Of a stretch of DNA of 17,117 nucleotides, positions 6,464 to 14,217 are shown in pieces. Position numbers and translations under genes: made by a program. The stretch spans positions 1-17,117 of the forward strand of contig JBKPHM010000043.1 in assembly GCA_046729855.1 (NCBI GenBank). Reading direction: 5' to 3'. How positions within the stretch are numbered: the first letter of the stretch is position 1; each line of letters begins with the position of its first letter. This DNA comes from DATHSY01 sp046729855 (GTDB lineage Bacteria > Actinomycetota > UBA4738 > HRBIN12). The notes below the pieces were generated by a model. That model did no database searches. It was not told where the DNA came from and saw only the letters and a list, made by a program, of their open reading frames with translations.

Positions 6464-7573
6464 CTAGATAGCCAGTTCGAGCGATCCGTCGATGTGCACG
6501 TGCCCGGGCCGGTTACGACCCCCGGGCACCTTGAATGAGGTGTCGCTGGCGGCGTCGTACACCACGATCCGTCCGTGCTTCAGCCGATACACGACCTGTC
6601 CGGCGTCGCGCGCTACCGCGAAATCGGAGACCCAGCCCGTTGCGATCTCGCCGAGCACCTCGCCGGTCTCGGACGAGACCGTCAGGAGACCAGCCGGTCG
6701 GTTGAAGCCTCGATCCGTCCGTTCCCATCGCCAAACCACGAGGGTCGTGGCGTCGAGCCAGATCGGGCGCAGCAGCACTGCGTCGCACGACCCGGCCGCC
6801 AGCCGGCGAGCATCCGACCCGTCCACGCCCATGAGATGCACGCTCGCGCTGCACGGCACCCCCGGGCGGTAGTACGTGAACGCGATCGTCTGGCCGTCAG
6901 GGCTGAAGGATGGATACAGGGACCGGTCGTCCGTGGTGATCTGCTTGAGGCTGGTCCCATCCACGGTCGCGACCCAGATGTTCCACACGAACAGGAAGGA
7001 GCCGTTCCCCTCGGTGAACGCCACCCGCTGCCCATCCGGCGAGACCGCTGTCTCGAGTGGGTGGAGGTCACCGCTCTCCAGCTGAGCGAGCCGGCGCTCC
7101 TCGCCCGTCTCGAGGTCGCGGAACCACACGGAGCTCACGTACGGGTCGCGGTCCTCGGGCACGTCGCGCCCGTTGTTATCCGGGAAGAACAGCAGCGACG
7201 TGCCGCCGTCGAACAGCAGCGGCCATCGCGCGTCAACGACCTTGTAGACTCGTTCGCCGGTCTGGGCGTCCTTGATGATGACATCCGACGCGAAGGTCAC
7301 GCGTCGACGGTGGCGCGTGAACGCAACGAGGCCCGAGTTGATCGTGGCGAAGGGCTCCGCCTTCTCGCTCAGCACGACGGCGTTCCCCGTCTGATCCGTT
7401 GCGACGATCGTGGAATCGAGGAAGCTACGGCTAACCGTGTAGACGATGTGCGGCGAACTCTCGTCCTGGGCGGAGGCGTCGGTGTCGACGATCGTGGTCG
7501 CGACAGACATTGCCGCCGCCAGGACGACCAACGCGGCGCGGCGGTGCGCGCCAAACCTGAAGGATCCTCCCAT
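6464..7573 (-). CDS. Secreted TolB/PD40-type beta-propeller protein
   Basis: 369 residues from ATG 7573, with GGGAGGAG seven bases upstream. A signal peptide is clear: Arg-rich start, hydrophobic core 13-30, and ASA-Q cleavage near residue 35. The mature part is a WD40-like propeller with PD40 repeats AVSPDGQRVAFT (176-187) and SFSPDGQTIAFT (222-233), weaker blades around 75-88, 118-135 and 313-340, and DG-type turns (VDGTS, VDGSD). It has no membrane helix after the signal, so it is probably exported and acts as a binding or scaffold protein. No enzymatic motif is seen. It follows the sigma/anti-sigma-like pair at 7695-9504 in the same direction with a 121-base gap, and could belong to its regulon. 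The ligand is unknown. Confidence 0.85.
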   Translation of the reverse strand: MGGSFRFGAHRRAALVVLAAAMSVATTIVDTDASAQDESSPHIVYTVSRSFLDSTIVATDQTGNAVVLSEKAEPFATINSGLVAFTRHRRRVTFASDVIIKDAQTGERVYKVVDARWPLLFDGGTSLLFFPDNNGRDVPEDRDPYVSSVWFRDLETGEERRLAQLESGDLHPLETAVSPDGQRVAFTEGNGSFLFVWNIWVATVDGTSLKQITTDDRSLYPSFSPDGQTIAFTYYRPGVPCSASVHLMGVDGSDARRLAAGSCDAVLLRPIWLDATTLVVWRWERTDRGFNRPAGLLTVSSETGEVLGEIATGWVSDFAVARDAGQVVYRLKHGRIVVYDAASDTSFKVPGGRNRPGHVHIDGSLELAI

Positions 7574-7694
7574 CGCGCTACTCCTCCCGTTCGGCGAGCG
7601 TGGACGGCCGAGGGCGTGAAGCTACCCCAACCCCCGCCATCGCACGCGCGGCTGAACGCGGACGGCTGAACCAGGTCGGCGCGGAGCCCAGAAG

Positions 7695-9206
7695 CTACTC
7701 CGTGACTGTGAATGGCTCAGAAGCACAGGAGTCCGCCGGCGACGCGACGAACACGATACGGTCCCCGACCGAGATCGGTCCGCCCCCTGTGCCCTGGAGC
7801 TCGCTTGCCCGCTCGGGCACCGAGAACGTCACGTCGAACCCGTCCGCTGGGACGATGCCGACATTCACGGACCCAAGCACCGGCGTAGATGACCCCGGAT
7901 TGAGAACCACGCCGCTGAGGAAGGTCTGGCGTTGCGGCGTCGGCTCGCACGAACCGGTGAGGCGGACCGTGGTTCCAATCGGCCCCGAGGAGGGTTCGAC
8001 CGTGATGTGGCCTTCGGGCGGGGGATAGTCTGCGGCGGCCGAGGGCGCTCGCGGGACGAGCCACACGGTGTATCGGTCGGCATCGGTGTCGACGTTCCAG
8101 ACCTCGCCGCATCGTCCGGCCGACACGTCGCACCTGTACACCGATACGGTTCCCGGCTGGCTTCGGGCCAGAACGAGCAGGCGTCCATCTTCCTCCCACG
8201 CCACCTGGCGTACGCCAGGGATCGGTTCGCTGCGGAAGGGCTTTCGTCGGGTCTTCACGTCGACGACCACGACTCTGTTGACCGCCGGCCGCGTGCCTCC
8301 CTCGTCGAGGGGTCCCTCGATCCCGACGAGTTCCTCCCCAGATGGGGAGAACGCCTGCGGCGTGAAGTTGCAATCTGCCTCGGCGCCGTCCTCGATCGCC
8401 CTCGCCTCCGAGACGAGGACGATGTCCCAGCAGGTTCCATCGCCGTGCCTGACCACGACGTAGCCTCGTGCGGGCTGTGTCACGACCGCACCGTTGTCCG
8501 GCAATTCGACGATCCGCGACCCGTCCCAGACGCCACCTGTGACGCCGCCGGCGTCCCCCGCCGTCACGGCGCCTCGAGAGCCGACGAAGCCGATGGGTGC
8601 CACGTAGCCCGGCACGCCCACCGCTACGCCCGGTGATCCATCAAGGAGATCCGTCATGACGAGCTGCGTGGACGCCATCCTCGGCTGCTCGACGACGCCG
8701 TACGCGAGCGCTCCGTCCGAAGTCACTGCGAACGCCTGCGAAGTCCCGGTGGCCAAACGCTCTGCACCGGTGCTTTCTTGCCAGCGCCAGAGGTCGACGC
8801 CCTCGCGGCCATAGGCCAGGCCGACGATCCCGAACTTACCCTCGACCGGCGGGGCGTACGGGGCCGCCGGCGCCGGCCACTCCGCCACGAGGCGGGTCTC
8901 GCCCTGGGAGACCTCCAGGATCTGGCCGTCGACGAAGAGGCGTAAGCCGAGGGTTGCGTCGGTACCGGCTGGACGCCGCTCCGTGGCCGGCTGGAACGCG
9001 TTCCAGAGCAAGATCGCGACCGGCGCGGCGAGCAGCAGGACCGTCGCAGCTACGAGCGCGACCCGCAGCCGATCTCTTCCGCGGGACCGATCGGACTGGA
9101 TCTGGCCGTTGGCTCCGGCCGCCAGCCGTGCATCGACGGCGGTGGCGAGATCCGGCGGGTGGAGGTTGTCGAGTTCGTCGCGCAGCCGTTCTTCGAGATC
9201 AGTCAT
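7695..9206 (-). CDS. Membrane sensor/anti-sigma-like protein with propeller and Ig-like domain
   Basis: 503 residues from ATG 9206, whose first bases overlap the stop of the sigma gene (ATGACTGA), so translation is probably coupled; an in-frame ATG at 9254 lies inside that gene and is less likely. Residues 1-47 are cytoplasmic and begin with LEERLRDELDNLHPP. One membrane helix spans ~48-70. The outside part, residues ~85-395, resembles a degenerate WD40/PD40 propeller (FVDGQILEV, AVTSDGALAYGV, FSPSGEELVGI, WEEDGRLLVLA). Residues ~400-503 start ITVEPSSGPIGTTVRLTGSC, like IPT/Ig-like domains, and carry a cysteine pair. No zinc anti-sigma HxxxCxxC motif is visible. Position and layout suggest it holds the partner sigma at the membrane until an outside signal arrives; this is inference from context. 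Confidence 0.82.
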   Translation of the reverse strand: MTDLEERLRDELDNLHPPDLATAVDARLAAGANGQIQSDRSRGRDRLRVALVAATVLLLAAPVAILLWNAFQPATERRPAGTDATLGLRLFVDGQILEVSQGETRLVAEWPAPAAPYAPPVEGKFGIVGLAYGREGVDLWRWQESTGAERLATGTSQAFAVTSDGALAYGVVEQPRMASTQLVMTDLLDGSPGVAVGVPGYVAPIGFVGSRGAVTAGDAGGVTGGVWDGSRIVELPDNGAVVTQPARGYVVVRHGDGTCWDIVLVSEARAIEDGAEADCNFTPQAFSPSGEELVGIEGPLDEGGTRPAVNRVVVVDVKTRRKPFRSEPIPGVRQVAWEEDGRLLVLARSQPGTVSVYRCDVSAGRCGEVWNVDTDADRYTVWLVPRAPSAAADYPPPEGHITVEPSSGPIGTTVRLTGSCEPTPQRQTFLSGVVLNPGSSTPVLGSVNVGIVPADGFDVTFSVPERASELQGTGGGPISVGDRIVFVASPADSCASEPFTVTE

Positions 9207-9504
9207 CCTGGCGCTCCAAGGTCTTCCGAAGCCTCTTTCGACCCCGGCTCGCATGGACGCGGGCGGTCGCAGCCGAACAGCCGAGCGCCTTGCCTACCTC
9301 GGAGGCGGGGTACCCCGCGTAGTAGGTCAGGACGACGGCCGCGCGCTGGCTGGCGGGGAGCTCCCGGAGCGCCGTCAAGACGGGCCCACCGGGCTCTTCG
9401 ATCTCGTAGGACGGCTCGCGATCCAATGCTCCCCGACGCCGTCGCTCCCCTAGCTCGCCTGCGGCGATCCCGAAGGCGGCCCGCCAGTTCGTCTGATACG
9501 TCAT
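9199..9504 (-). CDS. Truncated ECF sigma factor (region 4 only)
   Basis: 101 residues from ATG 9504; ATG 9570 is in frame but adds residues unlike a sigma factor, and neither start has a good ribosome site. Residues ~41-96 are a clear sigma region 4: LTALRELPASQRAAVVLTYY, then ASEVGKALGCSAATARVHAS and RGRKRLRKTL, the helix-turn-helix for the -35 element. The segment WRAAFGIAAGELGERRRR (7-24) corresponds to the end of region 2 and the linker, but the core-binding and -10-binding parts of region 2 are absent, and I found none in any minus-strand frame up to 9700. Compare the 170- and 171-residue sigmas at 10802 and 12484. It may be a decayed sigma or a stand-alone region 4 DNA-binding protein. 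The downstream partner gene overlaps by eight bases and is intact. Confidence 0.7.
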   Translation of the reverse strand: MTYQTNWRAAFGIAAGELGERRRRGALDREPSYEIEEPGGPVLTALRELPASQRAAVVLTYYAGYPASEVGKALGCSAATARVHASRGRKRLRKTLERQDD

Positions 9505-9570
9505 GGCCACACCATGCAAGGGGCAGTGAGGCGCTCGGGTGTGTGCTTCACGGCTGAGATTCTGTGCCAT

Positions 9571-10003
9571 CCCGGAAGGACGGGGCTCTGATTCCGACCA
9601 GCCCCGTCAGCTATCGCCGTCCGTGCGGGCGCGACCGGAGTGGCAGCGAGCCGGCACCAGCAGCGGAATCCACGTAACTCGACTGCACCTGTCCGGCTGA
9701 CCGAGCACTGCCAGCGCGAACGACCGTTTCTGGTAGCGGCGCCGCCGCGCCGGTTCTGGGTTACCGGCAGCAGTCGCGGGTTCGAGTCGCCCAATCCACG
9801 ACCGGGACCGTGGATGCGCGAGCGGCGCGGCTTGAAAGACGCTCGCCGGACTCCCATCATGCCTCCAGTGATCGGTCAGTCGACCGACGGTCGACACCTC
9901 CAGCACGCGCGCCGGGTTCAGATGCATCATCGGACCGTCGCGATGTCGGTGACCTCAGACGAGGAACCGCGCGCGCGCCGCATCGTCCGGAGCCCGCACG
10001 TCG
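9571..10003. other. 433-base non-coding stretch with tRNA-Pro-like relic
   Basis: This lies between the divergent truncated sigma and the ZIP transporter. Its open frames look spurious; one on each strand reads through the tRNA-like sequence and gives the short peptides typical of translated tRNA arms. Apart from the relic at 9731-9804 I see no repeat, promoter box or RNA that I can support. Confidence 0.5.
9731..9804 (+). pseudogene. Degenerate tRNA-Pro-like sequence (3' two-thirds)
   Basis: TGGTAGCG (9731-9738) matches the D-loop/stem of bacterial tRNA-Pro. GCCGGT-TCTGGGTT-ACCGGC (9749-9768) forms a perfect six-pair stem with an eight-base loop containing TGG/GGG, a proline anticodon context. 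GTCGCGGGTTCGAGTC (9773-9788) matches the variable region and T loop. Against a normal tRNA-Pro there are extra bases between D stem and anticodon stem, two mismatches in the T stem (GCGGG against CGCCC), and no recognisable 5' acceptor strand, so it cannot be functional. It may be an old attachment-site copy or a decaying gene. Confidence 0.45.
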
Positions 10004-10726
10004 ATGGCTGAGGCGTTCTGGTGGGGTGCGCTTGGCTCCTCGGCCCTCCTCGTCGGCGCGCTGATCGCCTATCTGTTCGAGCCGAGCCGTGGCTTCATCG
10101 CGGTTGTGATGGCCCTCGGCACGGGCGTCTTGATCGGCTCGGTGTCGTTCGAGCTCATCGAGGAGGCACTGAAGACGGCGACCGTCGCGCGCACGGCGTT
10201 CCTGGTCCTGCTCGGCGCGGGCGTGTTCACGCTGGGGGACTGGATCCTCGAACGCCGGGGCGGCGGCGAACGGAAGGATCCGAACGGTGCGCAGGCAGAT
10301 GGCTCGGCGGTCGCCATCGTGCTCGGATCCGTGCTCGACGGGATCCCCGAGTCTTTCGTCCTCGGCCTCACCGTGCTGCTCGGCGAGGTGAGCATTCCTC
10401 TCCTCGCCGGCATCGTCTTGTCGAACCTTCCCGAAGGCATCTCCTCCTCCAGCGGACTCCGCGTCGCGGGGTGGCCCCGCGGACGAGTGATTCGGATGTG
10501 GTCCGCGGTCGTCGTCGTATCTGCGCTCAGCGCGGCGGCGGGCTACGCGCTCCTCGACCCGACCAGCGGTCTCATGGGCGCACTGGCGCAGGCGTTCGCG
10601 GCGGGGGCGCTCTTGGCGATGCTCGCCGACACGCTGCTCCCCGAGGCGTACGCCGTGGAAGGTCTATGGACGGGTCTGCTCGTCGTTGCCGGCTTTGCGG
10701 CCTCGATCGCGCTGGCATCGTTGTGA
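10004..10726 (+). CDS. ZIP-family divalent metal transporter
   Basis: 240 residues with about eight membrane segments, the usual ZIP count: ~5-24, 30-48, 64-84, 102-123, 128-147, 164-184, 190-212 and 219-239. A charged, Gly-rich cytoplasmic loop at ~84-101 separates helices 3 and 4, as in the family, though without a His-rich stretch. The metal-site motifs are altered: helix 4 has LDGIPES (111-117) where ZupT-like proteins have HNxPEG, and helix 5 has LSNLPEG (139-145) where HNxPEG is usual. Both PE pairs (Pro115-Glu116, Pro143-Glu144) and Asn141 remain, while the two histidines are Asp112 and Ser140. It probably moves a divalent cation (zinc, iron or manganese) across the inner membrane; specificity is uncertain. 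A GGAG lies 12 bases before the ATG, a weak ribosome site. Confidence 0.85.
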   Translation: MAEAFWWGALGSSALLVGALIAYLFEPSRGFIAVVMALGTGVLIGSVSFELIEEALKTATVARTAFLVLLGAGVFTLGDWILERRGGGERKDPNGAQADGSAVAIVLGSVLDGIPESFVLGLTVLLGEVSIPLLAGIVLSNLPEGISSSSGLRVAGWPRGRVIRMWSAVVVVSALSAAAGYALLDPTSGLMGALAQAFAAGALLAMLADTLLPEAYAVEGLWTGLLVVAGFAASIALASL

Positions 10727-10801
10727 GGCATCCAGCGGATCCTCCCCAGTCCGGGGTGTGTGCGCAACACGAGGGGGACTTCGGGGATTACTTCCGTAGG
10801 G

Positions 10802-11314
10802 ATGAAGACCTTCGCCGGCGAGCACGTGGTCACACGCCGTGAGTTCGAGGAGTTCTTCCGGGCCGAGTATCCCGGCCTGGTCAGGGCGTTCTTTGTTCTG
10901 ACGGCGGATCAGGCCGAGGCCGAGGAGCTGGCACAGGAGGCGATGGCGAGGGCGTACGAGCGGTGGGACCGCGTGGGCGCGATGGCATCACCTGCGGGCT
11001 ACATCTACCGGACCGGCGTGAACCTGAATCGACACCGGCTGCGGCACCTGGCGGTCCAGGCACGACGGCTCCTCACGATGGTGCGAGATCCGCAGACCGA
11101 GCAGGCGCCCGGCGTTCGAAGGGAGATCGCCGAGGCGATCGCATCGCTTTCGGTTGCGCAACGGGAGGCGTTCATGCTCGTGGAGTGGCTCGGTCTCAGC
11201 GCGGAGGAGGCTGCACGTACGCTCGGTATCTCGCCCATCTCGGTTCGCAGCAGGGTCCACCGTGCCCGGGGGGCGCTGCGCGAGAGGCTCAGCGATGAGG
11301 AGGCACGGAAGTGA
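10802..11314 (+). CDS. ECF RNA polymerase sigma factor (module 2)
   Basis: 170 residues from ATG 10802; a GTG at 10760 is in frame and would add 14 residues of low similarity. Region 2 spans ~13-80: REFEEFFRAEYPGLVRAFFV, AEELAQEAMARAYERWDRV (core binding), then YIYRTGVNLNRHRLR (-10 recognition). Region 4 spans ~108-162: EAIASLSVAQREAFMLVEWL, then SAEEAARTLGISPISVRSRV and HRARGALRERL (-35 recognition). This is the normal two-domain ECF length, with no extra SnoaL-like domain. Its stop overlaps the start of the next gene (GTGA), so the two are co-translated. It directs RNA polymerase to a small set of promoters, probably including its own. Confidence 0.92.
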   Translation: MKTFAGEHVVTRREFEEFFRAEYPGLVRAFFVLTADQAEAEELAQEAMARAYERWDRVGAMASPAGYIYRTGVNLNRHRLRHLAVQARRLLTMVRDPQTEQAPGVRREIAEAIASLSVAQREAFMLVEWLGLSAEEAARTLGISPISVRSRVHRARGALRERLSDEEARK

Positions 11315-12219
11315 CCGACGTGAGTGAGTTGCTCCGGCGGGAGCTCGAGCGTCTCCAGCCGTCACAGGGAGGCCTCGACAGGACGATGCGCCGGGCACGC
11401 GCCCGGCACCGCACCAGGCGCCTGGCCGCGACCGGGCTCGGCCTCGGGCTCACCGGGCTGCTGGTCGTCGCGGGATGGTCGCTGGCCAAGCGACCCGAGC
11501 CGAACCCTCCCGTCGGGCCAACCGGTTCGGTAAGCGCGTCGGCAACGGCAGCGGCGACCACGTGTACCCAGGCGGCCACCAACGGCGACTTCGATGGCGA
11601 CGGGACCCTGGATCAAGCGGAGTTCGTCGAGATCGCCCCCGGCCGGGTCTCGTGCGACCGAGCGGGCGACGTGTTCGAGAACCTGTCCGCGCAGGAGATC
11701 CGCGTGCGGTTCGGATCCGGGGCGGAACTTGACGCGCCGTTCGCCGACTGCCAGGGCGGGCTGTGTGCCGCCGTTTTCGAGGCCACGGACCTGGATGGTG
11801 ACGGCCGCGACGAGCTCGCGATCGATGTGAGCGGCTGCGGCGCGACGTGTCTCGTCGAGCTCTACCGCGTCGACCCGGGCGGGATCCGGGCGCTCGTCAT
11901 CGCTTATCCGGGTGATCCTCCGTACGTTCGACCCGGGCCGGCGATCCTCGGTGGCGGGTTCGACTCGGCCCTGCAGAGCCCGGTCGTCTGCGAGGTGAAC
12001 GACGACGGCACGCGTGAACTCGTCTCGATCCATGCGGAGAACGTTGGCGGCAGCCTCGGTGGTCCATGGGAGGTCCACACGACGAACATGGTGCTCGAGG
12101 AGGGGCGTCTAGTCGTCACCTCGACGAACGACTTGACGGAGACGTTCCGAGAAACGTCAGAGATACCTAGCTTCGCGAAGGGGCCGTTCGAGAACGCGTG
12201 CGCTGCCATCGCCGGCTAG
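11311..12219 (+). CDS. Membrane protein with DxDxDG repeats, likely sigma partner
   Basis: 302 residues from GTG 11311, overlapping the sigma stop by four bases. Residues 1-37 are cytoplasmic and basic, starting VSELLRRELERLQPS; one membrane helix lies at ~38-57; then a Ser/Thr/Ala-rich linker to ~85. The outside part has two calcium-loop-like motifs, GDFDGDGTLDQAEF (92-105) and ATDLDGDGRDELAIDV (158-173), of the FG-GAP/dockerin type with Asp at positions 1, 3, 5 and 9 of the first (1, 3, 5 and 8 of the second). Cysteines near 85, 115, 147, 152, 176 and 180 could form disulfides. No zinc anti-sigma motif is seen. Context suggests an anti-sigma-like sensor whose external domain may bind calcium; the sequence shows the topology and the motifs, the role is inference. 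Confidence 0.82.
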   Translation: MTDVSELLRRELERLQPSQGGLDRTMRRARARHRTRRLAATGLGLGLTGLLVVAGWSLAKRPEPNPPVGPTGSVSASATAAATTCTQAATNGDFDGDGTLDQAEFVEIAPGRVSCDRAGDVFENLSAQEIRVRFGSGAELDAPFADCQGGLCAAVFEATDLDGDGRDELAIDVSGCGATCLVELYRVDPGGIRALVIAYPGDPPYVRPGPAILGGGFDSALQSPVVCEVNDDGTRELVSIHAENVGGSLGGPWEVHTTNMVLEEGRLVVTSTNDLTETFRETSEIPSFAKGPFENACAAIAG

Positions 12220-12483
12220 GCACCTGACGCTCCGGGGTCGTCAGTGGGTGTTGGAAGGGTCACCTAAAGGTTCTGGGCCCGAGTGCATCCCAAACGGATG
12301 TGCAGGCGGTCCGCGTGGGCAAGGCGGCGCGGCTCGAGGACGCGTATGCCACTCCTCCCGGGCCTTGCGCACACTCTGACGGGCAGCTGTAGCAGCTAGC
12401 AAGATCAAGACCAACGGAGACCGGACGGAAAACCTCCCTCTTGACCGACACCGGATCGGGGTCTAGAGCGTTGGGGTTTCCGT
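12220..12483. other. 264-base intergenic region before the third sigma gene
   Basis: After the TAG there is a weak hairpin, CTGACG (12224-12229) with CGTCAG (12239-12244) and a nine-base loop, possibly a terminator. The middle (12250-12420) has no gene I can support. The right end holds a promoter-like pair of boxes (12441-12469). Confidence 0.4.
12441..12469 (+). promoter_or_regulatory. Candidate promoter for the third sigma/anti-sigma operon
   Basis: TTGACC (12441-12446) and TAGAGC (12464-12469) are separated by 17 bases, close to the housekeeping -35 (TTGACA) and weaker at the -10 (TATAAT). The -10 ends 14 bases before the ATG at 12484, and GGGG within that gap could serve as ribosome site. 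No GGAAC/CGTC-like ECF autoregulatory promoter was evident. Confidence 0.45.
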
Positions 12484-12999
12484 ATGGCGCGACTGCGAAC
12501 GGACGTGGGGGCGGTCCGTGTCGAGGGCGGGTTGCTGGCCGACCTCTACGCCCGCCACTCGGGCGAGGCGCTCCGCCTCGCGTACCTCCTGACGGGAGAC
12601 GCTTCCCTCGCGGAGGATCTGGTCCAGGACGCGTTCGTCCGCCTCGCGGGACGGCTCCTGCACCTGCGCGACCCCGGCGGGTTCCACGCGTATCTCCGCA
12701 GGACGATCGTAAACCTCGCGAGGTCGCAATTCCGTCGGCGGGCGGTGGAGCGGAGGTTCCTGGAGCGCCAGTCCGAGCCCCTTGCCACCGAGCCGACCGA
12801 GCTCTCTGAGCGGGATCGCACGCGGCGGGCCCTGGCGGCGCTCCCGCTCCGCCAGAGGACGGCCGTCGTCCTTCGGTACTTCGAAGACCTCTCGGAGGCC
12901 CAGACGGCCGACCTCATGGGGTGCCGTCCGGGCGCGGTGAAGTCCCTCGTGTCGCGCGCGATGAGCACGCTCCGGGCCACGCTAAGGGAGGATCGGTGA
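12484..12999 (+). CDS. ECF RNA polymerase sigma factor (module 3)
   Basis: 171 residues from ATG 12484. Region 2 (~17-87): LLADLYARHSGEALRLAYLL, DASLAEDLVQDAFVRLAGRL and AYLRRTIVNLARSQFRRR. Region 4 (~112-165): RALAALPLRQRTAVVLRYFE, then SEAQTADLMGCRPGAVKSLV and SRAMSTLRATL. It resembles the SigE/SigM-like ECF sigmas common in actinobacteria and has both promoter-binding domains, unlike the truncated copy at 9199. The stop codon overlaps the next start as GTGA, giving coupled translation. A -35/-10 pair lies just upstream. It heads a plausible operon with the propeller protein at 12996 and perhaps the haloperoxidase at 14218. Confidence 0.93.
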   Translation: MARLRTDVGAVRVEGGLLADLYARHSGEALRLAYLLTGDASLAEDLVQDAFVRLAGRLLHLRDPGGFHAYLRRTIVNLARSQFRRRAVERRFLERQSEPLATEPTELSERDRTRRALAALPLRQRTAVVLRYFEDLSEAQTADLMGCRPGAVKSLVSRAMSTLRATLREDR

Positions 13000-14132
13000 A
13001 CGAGACCGCGCTCCGGGAGCGACTGTTCGATCTCGCGACCGATGCTCCGGCGGGTTTCATCCCCCCGCCCGACCTCCTTCGCCGGGCGAGGCGGAGGGTC
13101 CTGCTCACGTTCACGTCCATGGCTGTCGTCGCGGTCCTGCTCACGGTTGGCGCCGCCGCGGGCGTCCGTGCCGTCGAGACGGGGGAGAGGCGGACGCCGG
13201 CCAACCCGTCCGTCGAGCCGACCGGGCTGTTCGAGGGCGTCGGCGGCTGGATTGCGTACCGCACCGGATCTGAGATCCGGGCCGTCGATCCGGCAGATCC
13301 CGCTCAGACGGTCTCTATCGGATCGTTCCATGAGTGCCCGTTCGGCCAGATGTGGCTGAACCGATGTGGCGACGGCGATCCGGTCGGGTGGTCGCGAGAC
13401 GGGACGCGATTGCTCGTGTCCATCCAGATCGAGGGAACCGGGTCGAGCCTGTACGTCCTCGGGGATGACGGGTCGAGGACACGCCTCAGCAACGAGACCC
13501 ACTGGGGAGCGTTCTCACCTGACGGGTCCGAGGTCGTCTATTCCCGCGGTGGCTTTGGACGCGGGCCCTACCTCGTCGATGCCGAGGGAGGTACGCCCCG
13601 GCCCCTGGCGGACCGCTGCCCGCGTCAGGAGGTGCAGGGCGAGCTGATGGAGTTGTGTGGCGAGCCGGCCCCCGAAGCTGTGGCGTGGTCACCGGATGGG
13701 TCCACCATCGCGTGGCTGGATTTCGGCGAAGGAACCATCCCCGGCATCGGCCACGAGAACTTCCTCTCGTTCGTCAACCCGGACGGCACCGGGTTGCGAG
13801 AGGGCGTCGCGACCCTCCCGGGCACGTTCGGCGGGTACAGCCTCGTCTGGTCGCCCGACGGCTCGCGGTTGGCGTTCTGGATGGCCGACGACGACGATCG
13901 CAACGCGCAGATCTACGTCATCAACTCGGACGGGACCGACCTGCAGCAGATCACGGACGAAGGGGAGAACCGCTGGCCGACGTGGTCGCCCGACGGATCA
14001 CGGATCGCGTTTGTGCGCGACGGAGGGCTCTACACGATGGCTCCCGACGGCAGCGGCGTGAGGGAACTGGAGGGGGTGAGGCCGGAGGGACCGATCGCGT
14101 GGAACCCGGTCCCGATCGAGCCGGGCGGCTAA
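12996..14132 (+). CDS. Membrane-anchored PD40 propeller, likely sigma partner
   Basis: 378 residues from GTG 12996, which overlaps the sigma TGA by four bases; a longer in-frame start at 12921 would lie inside the sigma gene. Residues 1-34 are cytoplasmic (LRERLFDLATDAPAGF then RRARRR), a membrane helix spans ~35-57, and the rest is outside. At least five PD40 blades are visible: VGWSRDGTRLLVS (130-142), GAFSPDGSEVVYS (171-183), VAWSPDGSTIAWL (229-241), LVWSPDGSRLAFW (283-295) and PTWSPDGSRIAFV (328-340), with turn motifs NPDGTG, NSDGTD and APDGSG between. The fold is a TolB-like six- or seven-blade propeller that probably binds protein, glycan or peptide. It is the third sigma partner in the window. 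Anti-sigma activity is inferred from gene order only. Confidence 0.88.
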   Translation: MNETALRERLFDLATDAPAGFIPPPDLLRRARRRVLLTFTSMAVVAVLLTVGAAAGVRAVETGERRTPANPSVEPTGLFEGVGGWIAYRTGSEIRAVDPADPAQTVSIGSFHECPFGQMWLNRCGDGDPVGWSRDGTRLLVSIQIEGTGSSLYVLGDDGSRTRLSNETHWGAFSPDGSEVVYSRGGFGRGPYLVDAEGGTPRPLADRCPRQEVQGELMELCGEPAPEAVAWSPDGSTIAWLDFGEGTIPGIGHENFLSFVNPDGTGLREGVATLPGTFGGYSLVWSPDGSRLAFWMADDDDRNAQIYVINSDGTDLQQITDEGENRWPTWSPDGSRIAFVRDGGLYTMAPDGSGVRELEGVRPEGPIAWNPVPIEPGG

Positions 14133-14217
14133 GCAGTTGTGGTCGCAACGGCATCCATGTTGGTTCGCTCTGCCCGTGCATGCTCGCTGGAACGACGGTT
14201 AACGAGGGGGGAGACCG

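Noticed and set aside
6575..7669. 364-codon plus-strand frame opposite the secreted PD40 gene
   Set aside because: The minus-strand gene has a signal peptide, ribosome site and PD40 repeats; the plus reading is an antisense shadow.
9501..10011. Open frames on both strands between the truncated sigma and the ZIP gene
   Set aside because: They read through the tRNA-like relic (peptides such as GSSRGFESP and DSNPR are typical of translated tRNA arms) and have no ribosome sites.
12441..12809. Plus-strand frame starting at TTG before the third sigma gene
   Set aside because: It is Gly/Pro/Arg-rich and overlaps the sigma gene out of frame; the TTG is better explained as the -35 box.
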